Below, piece by piece: positions 1-7,219 of a stretch of DNA of 33,026 nucleotides (position 1 is the first letter of the stretch; each line of letters starts with the position of its first letter). This DNA comes from Ruegeria sp. PrR005 (lineage in GTDB: Bacteria; Pseudomonadota; Alphaproteobacteria; Rhodobacterales; Rhodobacteraceae). Where the stretch lies: assembly GCF_010500245.1 (NCBI RefSeq), contig NZ_JAAGOX010000020.1, positions 1 to 33,026 on the forward strand. Direction: 5' to 3'. Made by a program: the position numbers and the translations under genes. The notes beneath the pieces were generated by a model. The model saw only the letters and a program-made list of their open reading frames with translations. It did not search any database and had not been told where the DNA came from.

Positions 1-63
1 TGGAACCATCGTCCAGATGGACCAGAGGCCACTAATGCACTAACAATCAAACCGGACCAGTCA
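1..63 (+). mobile_element. Right end of an IS3-family insertion sequence (partial)
   Basis: The window opens inside an insertion sequence. It holds the last codons of orfB (2-43) and then a short tail ending in GGACCAGTCA (54-63). Read inward, that tail begins TGACTGGTCC. The element starting near 32964 at the other end of the window begins TGAATTGGTCC, so the two ends match apart from one inserted base. The boundary at 63/64 also fits the interrupted gene, because position 64 begins the Asp codon expected at the end of the HyuA GGTFTD motif, in frame. The rest of the element lies outside the window. Confidence 0.75.
2..43 (+). CDS. IS3-family transposase orfB, last 13 codons
   Basis: Frame 2 reads GTIVQMDQRPLMH then TAA. 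This resembles the usual end of orfB (the DDE integrase-like subunit) in IS407-like IS3 elements, where a PETIVPM-type segment is followed by a short basic tail ending in MH. Only the C-terminal tail is present, so no catalytic residue can be seen. The call depends on this short match, its position just inside the terminal repeat, and the matching orfA start at the other end of the window. Confidence 0.65.
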   Translation, partial: GTIVQMDQRPLMH

Positions 64-102
64 GATCAGGCCACCCATCTGCTGGACCGCACCTCTGGCA
101 AG

Positions 103-2046
103 GTGTGGAGAGCCAAGACGCCGTCGGTGCCGTCGGACCCGTCGCAGGCCTTTATGAACGGGGTTAACCAGGTACTTGAGGAAGCGGGTATCGCCGCGTC
201 CGACCTGTCGCGGGTGCTGCATGGCACAACGGTGGCCACCAATATGATTCTTGAGGACAAGGGCGCGCGAACGGCGTTGGTCACGACCCAGGGATTCCGC
301 CACGTGCTGGAGATCGGGCGGCAGGACATCCCTCGCCAGGCCAATCTCTTCACCTGGGTCAAACCGGCCCGGCCGGTGCCCGCCGAGCGTATCCACGAAG
401 TGCGCGAACGGATTGGCACCGGCGGACGGGTGCTCGCCCCGCTGGACGAGGCGAGCGTCGTCGAGGTGGCCGAGGCGCTGCGCCGCCAGAATGTCGAGGC
501 GGTGGCGGTCTGCCTGCTGCATGCCTATGCCAATCCTGCCCATGAGGAGCGGGTCGTCGCCATTCTGCGCGAGGCTCTGCCGGGGGCGGCGATCACCTGT
601 TCCACCGATGTGCTACCGGTAGTGCGCGAATACGAGCGGTCACTGGCCACGGTGCTGAACGCCAGCGTCATGCCCGGCGTCTCCAACTATATCTCGCGGC
701 TTGAGGATCGGCTGACGGCGGCTGAGACCGCATCGCCGCTGTTATTGATGCAGTCGAACGGCCGCGTGGCCGGGACCGAGGCGATCCGCATTTCGCCCGC
801 ACTGACCGCCCTGTCGGGACCGGCGGCAGGGGTTATCGGGGCCATCGACACCGCCCGCGCCTGTGGCATCGACGATATCATCACCGTGGATATCGGCGGC
901 ACCTCGGCCGATATTTGCCTGATCCGTGGTGGTTCTGTCTCGCTGACCCAGCAGGGAAAGGTGGGAGACTGGCCGCTGTCTCTGCCGATGGTCGACATGG
1001 TGACGATTGGGGCCGGCGGTGGCTCCATCGCGGCGGTGAACCGCGCCACCCTGTCGGTCGGTCCCGGCAGTGCGGGCGCGGTGCCGGGGCCGGCGGCCTA
1101 TGGCAAGGGCGGCACAGCGGCGACGGTGACGGATGCCCATGCTGTGCTGGGCCATCTGCCCCGTGCGCTTCTGGGCGGTACCATGACGCTGGATGTCGAG
1201 GCTTCGCGGCAGGTGGTGACCGAAAGTGTCGCGCGCGCGTTGGCGCTGACGCCAGAGGATGCCGCGCGGGGCATTCTGGCGATCATGAACAACAACATGG
1301 TTGGGGCGGTGCGCACCGTCTCGGTCGAGCGGGGGCATGATCCGCGCGATTTCACCCTGATGCCCTTTGGCGGGGCCGGGCCGCTGCACGGTTGCGCGCT
1401 GGCTGATCTTCTTGGGATTTCGCGGGTACTGATTCCGCCTGCGCCGGGACTGCTGTGTGCAACCGGGCTGCTGGCGGCCGATATGAAGGCCGAGTTCTCG
1501 CGCGCAATGCCGGCCCCGGGTCCTGTGGATCAGGCTGAGGGCGATGCCCTGTTCCGGGAGTTGACGGCGCGGGCTCGCGACTGGCTCGACGCCGAGGATG
1601 TGGACGAGGAGGTCCGCGAGATGCGCTGTCGCGCGCTGCTGCGCTTCAAGGGGCAGGGCAGCGAGATCGCGGTCGACTGGGGCGAGAGCGCCGTTGAGAC
1701 TGAGGCCCGGTTCCGCGCAGAGCATGAGGGGCTCTACGGTTTTACGCTCGAAGCGCCAATCGAACTGGTGACCCTCCGGGTCGAGGCGGTTGGACGGACC
1801 GAACCGGCCGTCGCCAGCCTGTTGGATCCCGCGCCGATGCCGAAGCCGCTGCAAATGCAGGCCGTGCACTGGCAGGAAGGTCGAGCCGACACGCCGATTT
1901 ATGACCGGGCTGCGCTTGGCGCGGGCTGTGTGTTCACCGGCCCCGCGATCCTTACTCAACTTGACACTACCTCGATCATTGAACCGGGTTGGACTGCGAT
2001 GGTTCATTCCTCGGGGGCGCTTCTGCTGACCAAGGAGTCCGCCTGA
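103..2046 (+). CDS. HyuA-type hydantoinase/5-oxoprolinase subunit, 5'-truncated by an IS
   Basis: HyuA-family proteins are the ATP-binding subunit of ATP-dependent ring-opening amidohydrolases (5-oxoprolinase, N-methylhydantoinase) and normally pair with a HyuB subunit. Supporting motifs are HGTTVATN near the N-terminus, the second phosphate-binding segment DIGGTSADI, the GAGGGSIA loop, and NNNMVGAVRTVSVERGHDPR. The frame is open from the window edge, and homology restarts at 64 with DQATHLLDRTSGK, exactly where GGTFT is missing. The first roughly 15 residues, including the N-terminal ATP-binding motif, were therefore removed by the IS. The GTG at 103 is the first available internal start and has no convincing ribosome site. 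The gene is probably non-functional. The stop overlaps the next start (TGATG), so the dipeptidase was its operon partner. No hyuB is visible beside this copy. Confidence 0.85.
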   Translation: MWRAKTPSVPSDPSQAFMNGVNQVLEEAGIAASDLSRVLHGTTVATNMILEDKGARTALVTTQGFRHVLEIGRQDIPRQANLFTWVKPARPVPAERIHEVRERIGTGGRVLAPLDEASVVEVAEALRRQNVEAVAVCLLHAYANPAHEERVVAILREALPGAAITCSTDVLPVVREYERSLATVLNASVMPGVSNYISRLEDRLTAAETASPLLLMQSNGRVAGTEAIRISPALTALSGPAAGVIGAIDTARACGIDDIITVDIGGTSADICLIRGGSVSLTQQGKVGDWPLSLPMVDMVTIGAGGGSIAAVNRATLSVGPGSAGAVPGPAAYGKGGTAATVTDAHAVLGHLPRALLGGTMTLDVEASRQVVTESVARALALTPEDAARGILAIMNNNMVGAVRTVSVERGHDPRDFTLMPFGGAGPLHGCALADLLGISRVLIPPAPGLLCATGLLAADMKAEFSRAMPAPGPVDQAEGDALFRELTARARDWLDAEDVDEEVREMRCRALLRFKGQGSEIAVDWGESAVETEARFRAEHEGLYGFTLEAPIELVTLRVEAVGRTEPAVASLLDPAPMPKPLQMQAVHWQEGRADTPIYDRAALGAGCVFTGPAILTQLDTTSIIEPGWTAMVHSSGALLLTKESA

Positions 2047-3407
2047 TGGATGCTCTGTTTGCCTATATCGACGCCAACGCCGAGGATTTCGTTGCGCGTG
2101 TCATGGACTATGTCCGCCACCCTTCGATTTCGGCGCATGATATCGGCATCCGCGAGGTGGCCGGGATACTGAAGGCTCATCTGGAGGGACTGGGGTTTGC
2201 GGCAGAGCTGGTGGAAACGCCTGGTCACCCCTTCGTGCTGGGCCGCTACGAGGTGGATCCGGTCAAGCCAACGGTGCTGCTATACGGGCACTATGACGTG
2301 CAGCCGCCCGATCCGCTGGAGGAATGGGTTTCTCCGCCTTTCGAACCGACGTTGCGCGACGGGCGCATCTGGGCGCGTGGGATCGGTGACAACAAGGGCC
2401 AGCATTTCGCCCAGCTTCTCGCAATCGAAACGCATCTGAACGTGCATGGGACGTTGCCCTGTAACGTCATCTTTCTGTTGGAGGGGGAGGAGGAGATCGG
2501 ATCGCCGCAGATCGCGGATTTCGTCCGCACCCATGCCGACCGGTTGCAGGCCGATCTGGTGGTCACTTCGGACGGGCCGCTGCATGAGAGCGGCAAGCCG
2601 GTGATAACCTTCGGGGTGCGTGGCGTCGCCTCTTTCGATCTGATTGCGCGCGGCGCAAGCCGGGACGTGCATTCGGGCAATTACGGCGGTGTTGTCCCCA
2701 ACCCGATATGGACGCTGGTGCAGCTTTTGGCGACGATGAAGGATCCCGAGGGAAACATCACCGTTGAGGGCATTACCGAGCCGGTGATTCCAGCTACCAA
2801 CAAAGAGCGTGAGGCAATTGCCCGGCTACCCGATGACGAGGCGGCGGTGCGCAGGGATCTGAAGCTCGACGATCTGGACGGTCCGGTGGAACGGCCTTAC
2901 TGGGACCGGCTGATGTTTCACCCGACCCTGACGATCAACGGGTTCCACGGCGGCTACGGCGGCCCGGGCAGCAAGACGGTACTGCCGAACCAGGCGATTG
3001 CCAAATGCGATGTCCGGCTGGTCGAACCGCTGACGCCCGATCATGTCTTTGAGCGGATCGAGGTTCACGTGGCGCGCCATGCGCCAGGAGTCGAGATGGT
3101 GCGCCACAACGGGATGTTACCGTCTAAGACGCCGCTCGACAGCCCCTATGCCGCACCAATCATCCGGGCGATCCGGGCGGCGCGGGGCGAAGAGCCGCTG
3201 CTCTACCCGACTGTTGGGGGATCTCTACCGGACTATGTCTTCACCAAGATTCTCGGAAAGCCCGCATTCGTGGTGCCCTATGCCAATGCGGATGAGGCCA
3301 ACCATGCGCCAAACGAGAACCTTGAGGTCGTGCGGTTCATTGATGGGATAAAGACCGGCGCAGCACTTCTGGCAGAGTTGGGCGCGATGGCGCGACCGGA
3401 GGGTTAG
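2046..3407 (+). CDS. M20-family metallo-dipeptidase
   Basis: This is a cytoplasmic zinc dipeptidase/amidohydrolase of the M20 family (CNDP/ArgE-like), 453 residues, a usual length. Metal and catalytic motifs are in order: YGHYDVQP (His and catalytic Asp), GIGDNKGQ (bridging Asp), EGEEEIGS (catalytic Glu pair), VTSDGP (metal Asp) and a late NADEANHAPNE with the final His. The lid/dimerisation domain lies between, with RDVHSGNYGG and FHGGYGGPGSKTVLP typical of dipeptidases. The ATG at 2046 overlaps the hyuA stop, which argues for translational coupling. The substrate is unknown; the pairing suggests hydrolysis of a dipeptide or carbamoyl/acyl amino acid from the HyuA pathway. With hyuA broken, its expression may now depend on read-through from the IS. 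Confidence 0.9.
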   Translation: MDALFAYIDANAEDFVARVMDYVRHPSISAHDIGIREVAGILKAHLEGLGFAAELVETPGHPFVLGRYEVDPVKPTVLLYGHYDVQPPDPLEEWVSPPFEPTLRDGRIWARGIGDNKGQHFAQLLAIETHLNVHGTLPCNVIFLLEGEEEIGSPQIADFVRTHADRLQADLVVTSDGPLHESGKPVITFGVRGVASFDLIARGASRDVHSGNYGGVVPNPIWTLVQLLATMKDPEGNITVEGITEPVIPATNKEREAIARLPDDEAAVRRDLKLDDLDGPVERPYWDRLMFHPTLTINGFHGGYGGPGSKTVLPNQAIAKCDVRLVEPLTPDHVFERIEVHVARHAPGVEMVRHNGMLPSKTPLDSPYAAPIIRAIRAARGEEPLLYPTVGGSLPDYVFTKILGKPAFVVPYANADEANHAPNENLEVVRFIDGIKTGAALLAELGAMARPEG

Positions 3408-3935
3408 GGAGGATGCGGCTTGGCGATCAACTGTAAGACCGCGGCCGTATTCTGCGAAGTGTAGCACTTGATCATGAGAACCAGTTTCTTGCATTCTCCA
3501 TCAGCTGCATTTGCCAGGGCGGCGCACATTCGGATGCATGTGTCGTGTTTGGTGTCAACGAAGCTGCCGAAGCCCCATTGCTTTCGAACGGAACGCTCGG
3601 GAAGTGAGCTAAACGCTCTCCGCTAAATCCGGGAAAATCCAATGAAGATGCATTGCCCTTGTGAACCGAAGTCAAAGGAGTTTGCGAGATACTCGGGCTT
3701 GATCCGCTCTATCTGGAAAACGATGGCACACTTGTTCTGCTTGTCCCCGAAGGTGAAGGACAAGCTGCCCTGGATGCCATGCGCGCATTGTCCGAAGGGG
3801 CCAGCGCAACAGTCATCGGAAAGGTCTGCAAGGGGCAGTTTAGGCGCGTTCCGTTGATCGATTTGAGGTATAGGATTGACTTCTATAGCTCGAAAATGAT
3901 CTACTTTTGAGTTATAGAAAAGGGTTCTATAACTC
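3408..3935. other. Gene-poor stretch with decayed sequence
   Basis: No intact gene is convincing across these 528 bases, which are visibly richer in A and T than the flanking genes. Short open frames occur on both strands but have no recognisable domain and no good ribosome site. The right half carries a decayed hypE fragment (about 3644-3826), and the last 55 bases carry the repeats that control fic. The left half (3408-3640) was not recognised. The stretch reads as debris from a deletion between the dipeptidase operon and fic. Confidence 0.6.
3644..3826 (+). pseudogene. hypE: Fragment of hydrogenase maturation gene hypE (C-terminal domain)
   Basis: In one frame the segment reads EDALPL, a stop, TEVKGVCEILGLDPLYLEN, then DGTLVLLVPEG and a helix ending SATVIGKV. 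This matches the C-terminal AIRS_C-type domain of HypE, where EEAALPVRPEVKGACEILGLDPLY is typical. The TGA at 3662-3664 stands where an Arg codon (CGA) is expected. Just upstream a run reading about TLSAKSGKIQ in another frame may be the preceding part after a frameshift. Homology stops after GKV, so the true C-terminus is also lost. HypE with HypF makes the cyanide ligand of NiFe hydrogenases; no other hyp or hydrogenase gene is in the window. Confidence 0.7.
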
Positions 3936-3936
3936 A
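3881..3936. promoter_or_regulatory. Inverted and direct repeats spanning the fic ribosome site and start codon
   Basis: TGAGTTATAGAA (3908-3919) and TTCTATAACTCA (3925-3936) are a perfect 12-bp inverted repeat with a five-base spacer, AAGGG. A third copy, TTCTATAGCTCG (3881-3892), lies upstream in direct orientation with two mismatches. The last A of the right arm is the A of the fic ATG, and the spacer contains the only plausible ribosome site. As DNA this looks like a dimer operator with an extra half-site. As RNA it would put the ribosome site in a hairpin loop and the start codon at the base of the stem. Confidence 0.75.
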
Positions 3937-5051
3937 TGGCTTGGAACTGGCAGTTACCTGGTTGGCCGGGCTTCCGGTATGACGCGGCGGTACTGGCGCT
4001 GCTTGAACAGCGTTTCCTGCTGTCTTCGGGAGAGGTCCTGGGTGCCGTCTACCATATCAACTCCTCGGAGCGCGATCAGCTGCGTATCGACCTGCTCAGC
4101 GACGAGGCGATGAAGACGAGCGCCATCGAAGGCGAGATGCTCGACCGGCTCAGCGTCCAATCCTCGCTTCGCCGCCAACTTGGACTGGCCCCTGACAAAT
4201 ATCCGAACAAACCCAGAGAGCAGGGTGTGGCCGAGATGATGGTCGATGTGTACTCGAACTATGCCGACACCCTTACACATGAAACGCTTTGTCGTTGGCA
4301 CGAGATGCTCTTGTCCCATGACCGGCGGTTGGACATCATCGGGGCCTATCGACAGCACGAGGATGCGATGCAGATCGTTTCCGGCCGTTTCGATCGACCT
4401 GTGGTGCATTTTGAGGCACCGCCCTCGGCCCAGATTGCGGATGAGATGAACCGGTTTGTCGACTGGTTCAACAGGACGGGACCGAAGGGCAAAGAGCCTT
4501 TGCCGGCGCTTACACGGGCCGGGTTGAGTCACCTCTACTTCGAGAGCATTCACCCGTTTGAAGACGGCAATGGCCGTTTGGGGCGTGCCCTGGCCGAGAA
4601 GTCGCTTGCGCAGAACATCGGGCAACCCAGCCTGATCGCTCTGGCTTTCACGATTGAGCGGGGGAGGAAGGAATACTATGACCGGCTGGAAAAGCATCAG
4701 AAGACCCTGGAGGTCACGCCTTGGCTGGAGTGGTTCGCCGAAACCGTGTTGACCGCCCAGCAGGTTACTTTGGGTCGCGTCCGGTTCCTGATCGCAAAGG
4801 CGCATTTTTATGACCGGTACCGTGCACAACTGAATGAACGGCAGACAAAAGTGGTCGAGCGTATGTTTCGGGAGGGTCCAGACGGCTTCAAGGGCGGTCT
4901 GAGTGCCGAGAACTACATTTCGATTACCGGCACTTCGCGCGCCACTGCGACAAGGGACCTACAGGACCTGGTCGAAACGGGTGCGCTGACCCGAACAGGA
5001 GAGCGAAGGTACACACGGTACTGGCTCAATCTTTCGGGGAGCTCTCCATAG
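3936..5051 (+). CDS. Fic-family protein AMPylase with N-terminal inhibitory helix and C-terminal winged helix
   Basis: Fic proteins transfer AMP (or another NMP) from the nucleotide to a hydroxyl side chain of a target protein. The complete active-site motif HPFEDGNGR (206-214) is present, with catalytic His206. The inhibitory motif (S/T)xxxE(G/N) is at Thr61-Glu65-Gly66, before the Fic core, which makes this a class II Fic protein that can hold itself off. The N-terminus (WNWQLPGWPGFRYD) matches the DUF4172-like domain often fused to Fic. The last 70 residues look like a winged helix (ENYISITGTSRATATRDLQDL), a possible DNA-binding part. The protein is 371 residues, complete, and stands alone. 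The ATG at 3936 lies inside the inverted repeat. An autoregulator or toxin-like solo gene is possible. Confidence 0.9.
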   Translation: MAWNWQLPGWPGFRYDAAVLALLEQRFLLSSGEVLGAVYHINSSERDQLRIDLLSDEAMKTSAIEGEMLDRLSVQSSLRRQLGLAPDKYPNKPREQGVAEMMVDVYSNYADTLTHETLCRWHEMLLSHDRRLDIIGAYRQHEDAMQIVSGRFDRPVVHFEAPPSAQIADEMNRFVDWFNRTGPKGKEPLPALTRAGLSHLYFESIHPFEDGNGRLGRALAEKSLAQNIGQPSLIALAFTIERGRKEYYDRLEKHQKTLEVTPWLEWFAETVLTAQQVTLGRVRFLIAKAHFYDRYRAQLNERQTKVVERMFREGPDGFKGGLSAENYISITGTSRATATRDLQDLVETGALTRTGERRYTRYWLNLSGSSP

Positions 5052-5206
5052 CCGTTTTCGGCTGTTCGTCCATTTATTAGTCACCTCTCCACAAAACGTT
5101 CGCTAATTTGTGCATTGGCCCGTCGGGAACACATCATTGCTTGCGGTCATCGCGTTTTCCCGGCCTATCGCTTGATGTCACCTGAGCAACTGAACATCTG
5201 AGAGCC

Positions 5207-5791
5207 ATGGGCGCCAAACTGACAGTTGTCGTCGTCGAAGAAGACCGGGACCGTGCTGTCGCTATCGTTGATGCCTTGCGAGAGGCAACAGATTGCGACG
5301 TGTTCGTGGTTGGAAACAGCAGCGCCTTGGCCAGGCGCATCGCCGCGCATGAGCCGGATATCGTCCTGATAGATATCGACAGTCCGACCCGCGACATGCT
5401 TGAGGAGTTGACACTGGCCTCGGGCCCGATTGACCGTCCTGTGGCGATGTTCGTTTCGAACTCGGCAGGGGGGCTTGCACAGGCGGCGGTTGAGGCGGGC
5501 GTTTCGGCCTATGTCGTGGACGGCTTGGCGCCGCAGCGGATCAAGCCGGTCATCGACACGGCCATCGCGCGGTTTCGGATGGTACGTCAGATGCGGACGG
5601 AACTTGCAGAAACACGCCGCGCTCTGGAAGAACGCAAGGTGATCGACCGGGCCAAAGGTCTGCTGATGAAGGTCAAGGGCATCGACGAGAACGCGGCCTA
5701 TTCCCTGTTGCGCAAGACGGCGATGGATCAGGGTCGCAGGGTGGCCGAGGTCGCCGAAGCTTTGGTCACCGCATCGGAGTTGCTGCGATGA
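5207..5791 (+). CDS. nasT: NasT, ANTAR-domain response regulator / transcription antiterminator
   Basis: NasT binds leader RNA through its ANTAR domain and prevents early termination of the nitrate assimilation operon; NasS holds it inactive when nitrate is absent. The 194-residue protein has a receiver-like N-terminal domain with acidic residues in VVVEEDRD and an Asp in VLIDIDSP (about 56), a linking helix, and an ANTAR domain from about 135 to 190 (ALEERKVIDRAKGLLM, then AYSLLRKTAMDQGRRVAEVA). The ATG at 5207 follows a weak GAGAG. The stop overlaps the nasS start in ATGA, the usual coupling of this pair. A matching target RNA lies downstream at about 7093-7169. Confidence 0.93.
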   Translation: MGAKLTVVVVEEDRDRAVAIVDALREATDCDVFVVGNSSALARRIAAHEPDIVLIDIDSPTRDMLEELTLASGPIDRPVAMFVSNSAGGLAQAAVEAGVSAYVVDGLAPQRIKPVIDTAIARFRMVRQMRTELAETRRALEERKVIDRAKGLLMKVKGIDENAAYSLLRKTAMDQGRRVAEVAEALVTASELLR

Positions 5792-6960
5792 GAACTGTCG
5801 CTCTGCCTGTAGCCTATATGCCGCTGGTTGATGCCGCCCCCTTGATCATCGCGCAAGAGATGGGATTTGCCCAAACCGAGGGGATCGCGCTCGATCTCAT
5901 CCCGGCGCCATCCTGGTCGTCAGTGCGCGACATGTTGGCGTTCGGGCGGGTCGATGCGGCGCATATGCTGTCACCTGTGCCAGTGGCCATGGCTTTGGGG
6001 TTGGGCGGCGTTTCGACACCCGTCTCTGCCGTTATGGTAACCTCGGTCAATGGCGACGTGATCGGTGTGGGCCGCGCGCTGGAGACCAGGTTGCGCGCAC
6101 AGGGATACGAATTCGACTTTGCCAACCCGCGTGCGGCTGCGCGGGCGCTGGCGCGGGCCGCCGACGGCCCGTTGGTGTTCGGTGTGCCGTTCCCGTTTTC
6201 GATGCATGTTGAACTGCTGCAGTATTGGTTCGACGGGACCGATCTGGGCGGAACCGAGGTTACCATTCGCACGGTTCCGCCGCCGCTGATGGCCCAGGCG
6301 CTGGCCGAAGGCGATATCGACGCCTTTTGCGTGGGTGAACCTTGGGGATCGGTAGCCGTCGACCAGGGATCTGGCGCCTTGCTGCTGCCGGGAAACGCAA
6401 TCTGGTCTTTTGCGCCGGAAAAGGTTCTGGCCGTGCGCACCGACTGGGCCGAAACCGAACCGCATCCGTTGCGCAGACTGATGCGCGCGGTCTGGCGGGC
6501 GGGGCAATGGCTGTCGCGGCCTGACACGCACACGACCACGGCCGAAATATTGTCGCGCAAGGCATATCTCGACGTGCCTCCCGAATTGATTGATCGCGCT
6601 CTCCACGGGAGGTTCATTATTTCGGGTCAAGCCGAGCATCGCGACGTTGCGCGATTTGTCGAGTTCCACGAAGGCGCTGCAAATTTCCCTTGGCGTAGCC
6701 AAGCGAAATGGATGGCCTGTCGACTTGCGTTTCGCCACGGGTTGAACGCCGCCGATAGCATGGCCCGCGGGGCAGCAGCCTATCGCAGCGATCTTTTCCG
6801 CGCACATATGCCGATCGAAGTCGATTTGCCGGGCGCTTCGGAAAAAGTCGAAGGTGCGATTCTGCGCGAGACTGCGGTTGCCTCGCAGAAGGGTCAGTTG
6901 ACCCTTCTGGCGGATTCGTTTTTTGACAGCTGTATTTTTGACCCAGATGCGTCGGATTGA
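5788..6960 (+). CDS. nasS: NasS, cytoplasmic nitrate/nitrite sensor
   Basis: This is a 390-residue homologue of the nitrate-binding proteins NrtA/CmpA but without a signal peptide (it starts MRTVALPVAYMPLVDAAP), as expected of the cytoplasmic sensor NasS, which sequesters NasT until nitrate or nitrite binds. Family motifs include GRVDAAHMLSPVPVAMALG, a VPFPFSMHVELLQYWFDG segment, TVPPPLMAQALAEGDIDAFCVGEPWG, and the WRSQAKWMACRL region near the C-terminus. It overlaps nasT by four bases. The same fold occurs in the product at 7220, and the VGEPW box is shared by both. The 3' end of the gene contains an 11-bp perfect inverted repeat. Confidence 0.93.
   Translation: MRTVALPVAYMPLVDAAPLIIAQEMGFAQTEGIALDLIPAPSWSSVRDMLAFGRVDAAHMLSPVPVAMALGLGGVSTPVSAVMVTSVNGDVIGVGRALETRLRAQGYEFDFANPRAAARALARAADGPLVFGVPFPFSMHVELLQYWFDGTDLGGTEVTIRTVPPPLMAQALAEGDIDAFCVGEPWGSVAVDQGSGALLLPGNAIWSFAPEKVLAVRTDWAETEPHPLRRLMRAVWRAGQWLSRPDTHTTTAEILSRKAYLDVPPELIDRALHGRFIISGQAEHRDVARFVEFHEGAANFPWRSQAKWMACRLAFRHGLNAADSMARGAAAYRSDLFRAHMPIEVDLPGASEKVEGAILRETAVASQKGQLTLLADSFFDSCIFDPDASD
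6886..6909. repeat. Perfect 11-bp inverted repeat inside the 3' end of nasS
   Basis: CAGAAGGGTCA, a two-base GT spacer, and TGACCCTTCTG form a perfect palindrome-like element. It lies in codons for QKGQLTLL, about 50 bases before the nasS stop and about 310 bases before nrtA. The two-base centre suits a dimeric DNA-binding protein better than an RNA hairpin. It could be an operator or part of the nrtA promoter region, or a chance of coding sequence. No known regulator consensus was recognised. Confidence 0.4.
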
Positions 6961-7092
6961 CCAATAATCGGGCACAACTTTCGCTGGCGCGGAAATCTTG
7001 CCGCAATGCAGCGAAATTCGTTGGAGTATCCAGGGTCGTTCCACGACAGTTGAGTTGTCGGGTTGCAATGGCGTAATTCGGCACGGACTTCC

Positions 7093-7127
7093 TCCCTATG
7101 ACAGGGAAAACAAGAGCAAGGCTGCTC
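7093..7127 (+). promoter_or_regulatory. Candidate NasT (ANTAR) target: two-hairpin leader RNA
   Basis: Two small stems stand side by side in the leader before nrtA. The first pairs TCCCT (7093-7097) with AGGGA (7103-7107) around ATGAC. The second pairs GAGC (7114-7117) with GCTC (7124-7127) around the six-base loop AAGGCT, with A at loop position 1 and G at position 4, the known ANTAR signature. The first loop fits less well: it is five bases, with G at position 3. The second hairpin shares bases 7118-7125 with the left arm of the terminator, so the two cannot form together. This matches the established ANTAR mechanism, in which protein binding holds the hairpins and blocks termination. Confidence 0.65.
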
Positions 7128-7177
7128 GCTTTCCGCTGGTTCTCCAGTGGTCAGTGATGCGGCCTTTTTGCGTTTTT
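7118..7177 (+). terminator. Leader terminator (attenuator) of the nrt-nir-nas operon
   Basis: The outer stem AAGGCTGC (7118-7125) pairs with GCGGCCTT (7159-7166) with one G-U pair. An inner hairpin CCGCTGG (7133-7139) / CCAGTGG (7144-7150) sits inside it. The right arm runs directly into a T tract (7165-7169), and a second T tract follows at 7173-7177. The start codon of nrtA is about 43 bases further on. The left arm overlaps the second ANTAR hairpin, making this a regulated intrinsic terminator rather than the end of nasS transcription only. Confidence 0.65.
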
Positions 7178-7219
7178 GCCCGGCGCCCTCTGCGCGCCGA
7201 TGCCTTGAAAGGACAATGG

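Noticed and set aside
3472-3675. A 67-codon minus-strand frame in the gene-poor stretch.
   Set aside because: It runs over the decayed hypE fragment, lacks a ribosome site and shows no domain.
6987-7003. Possible sigma-54 promoter (TGGCGCGGAAATCTTGC) upstream of nrtA.
   Set aside because: The spacing between GG and GC is 12 bases, not the 10 needed, and no NtrC-like site was seen nearby.
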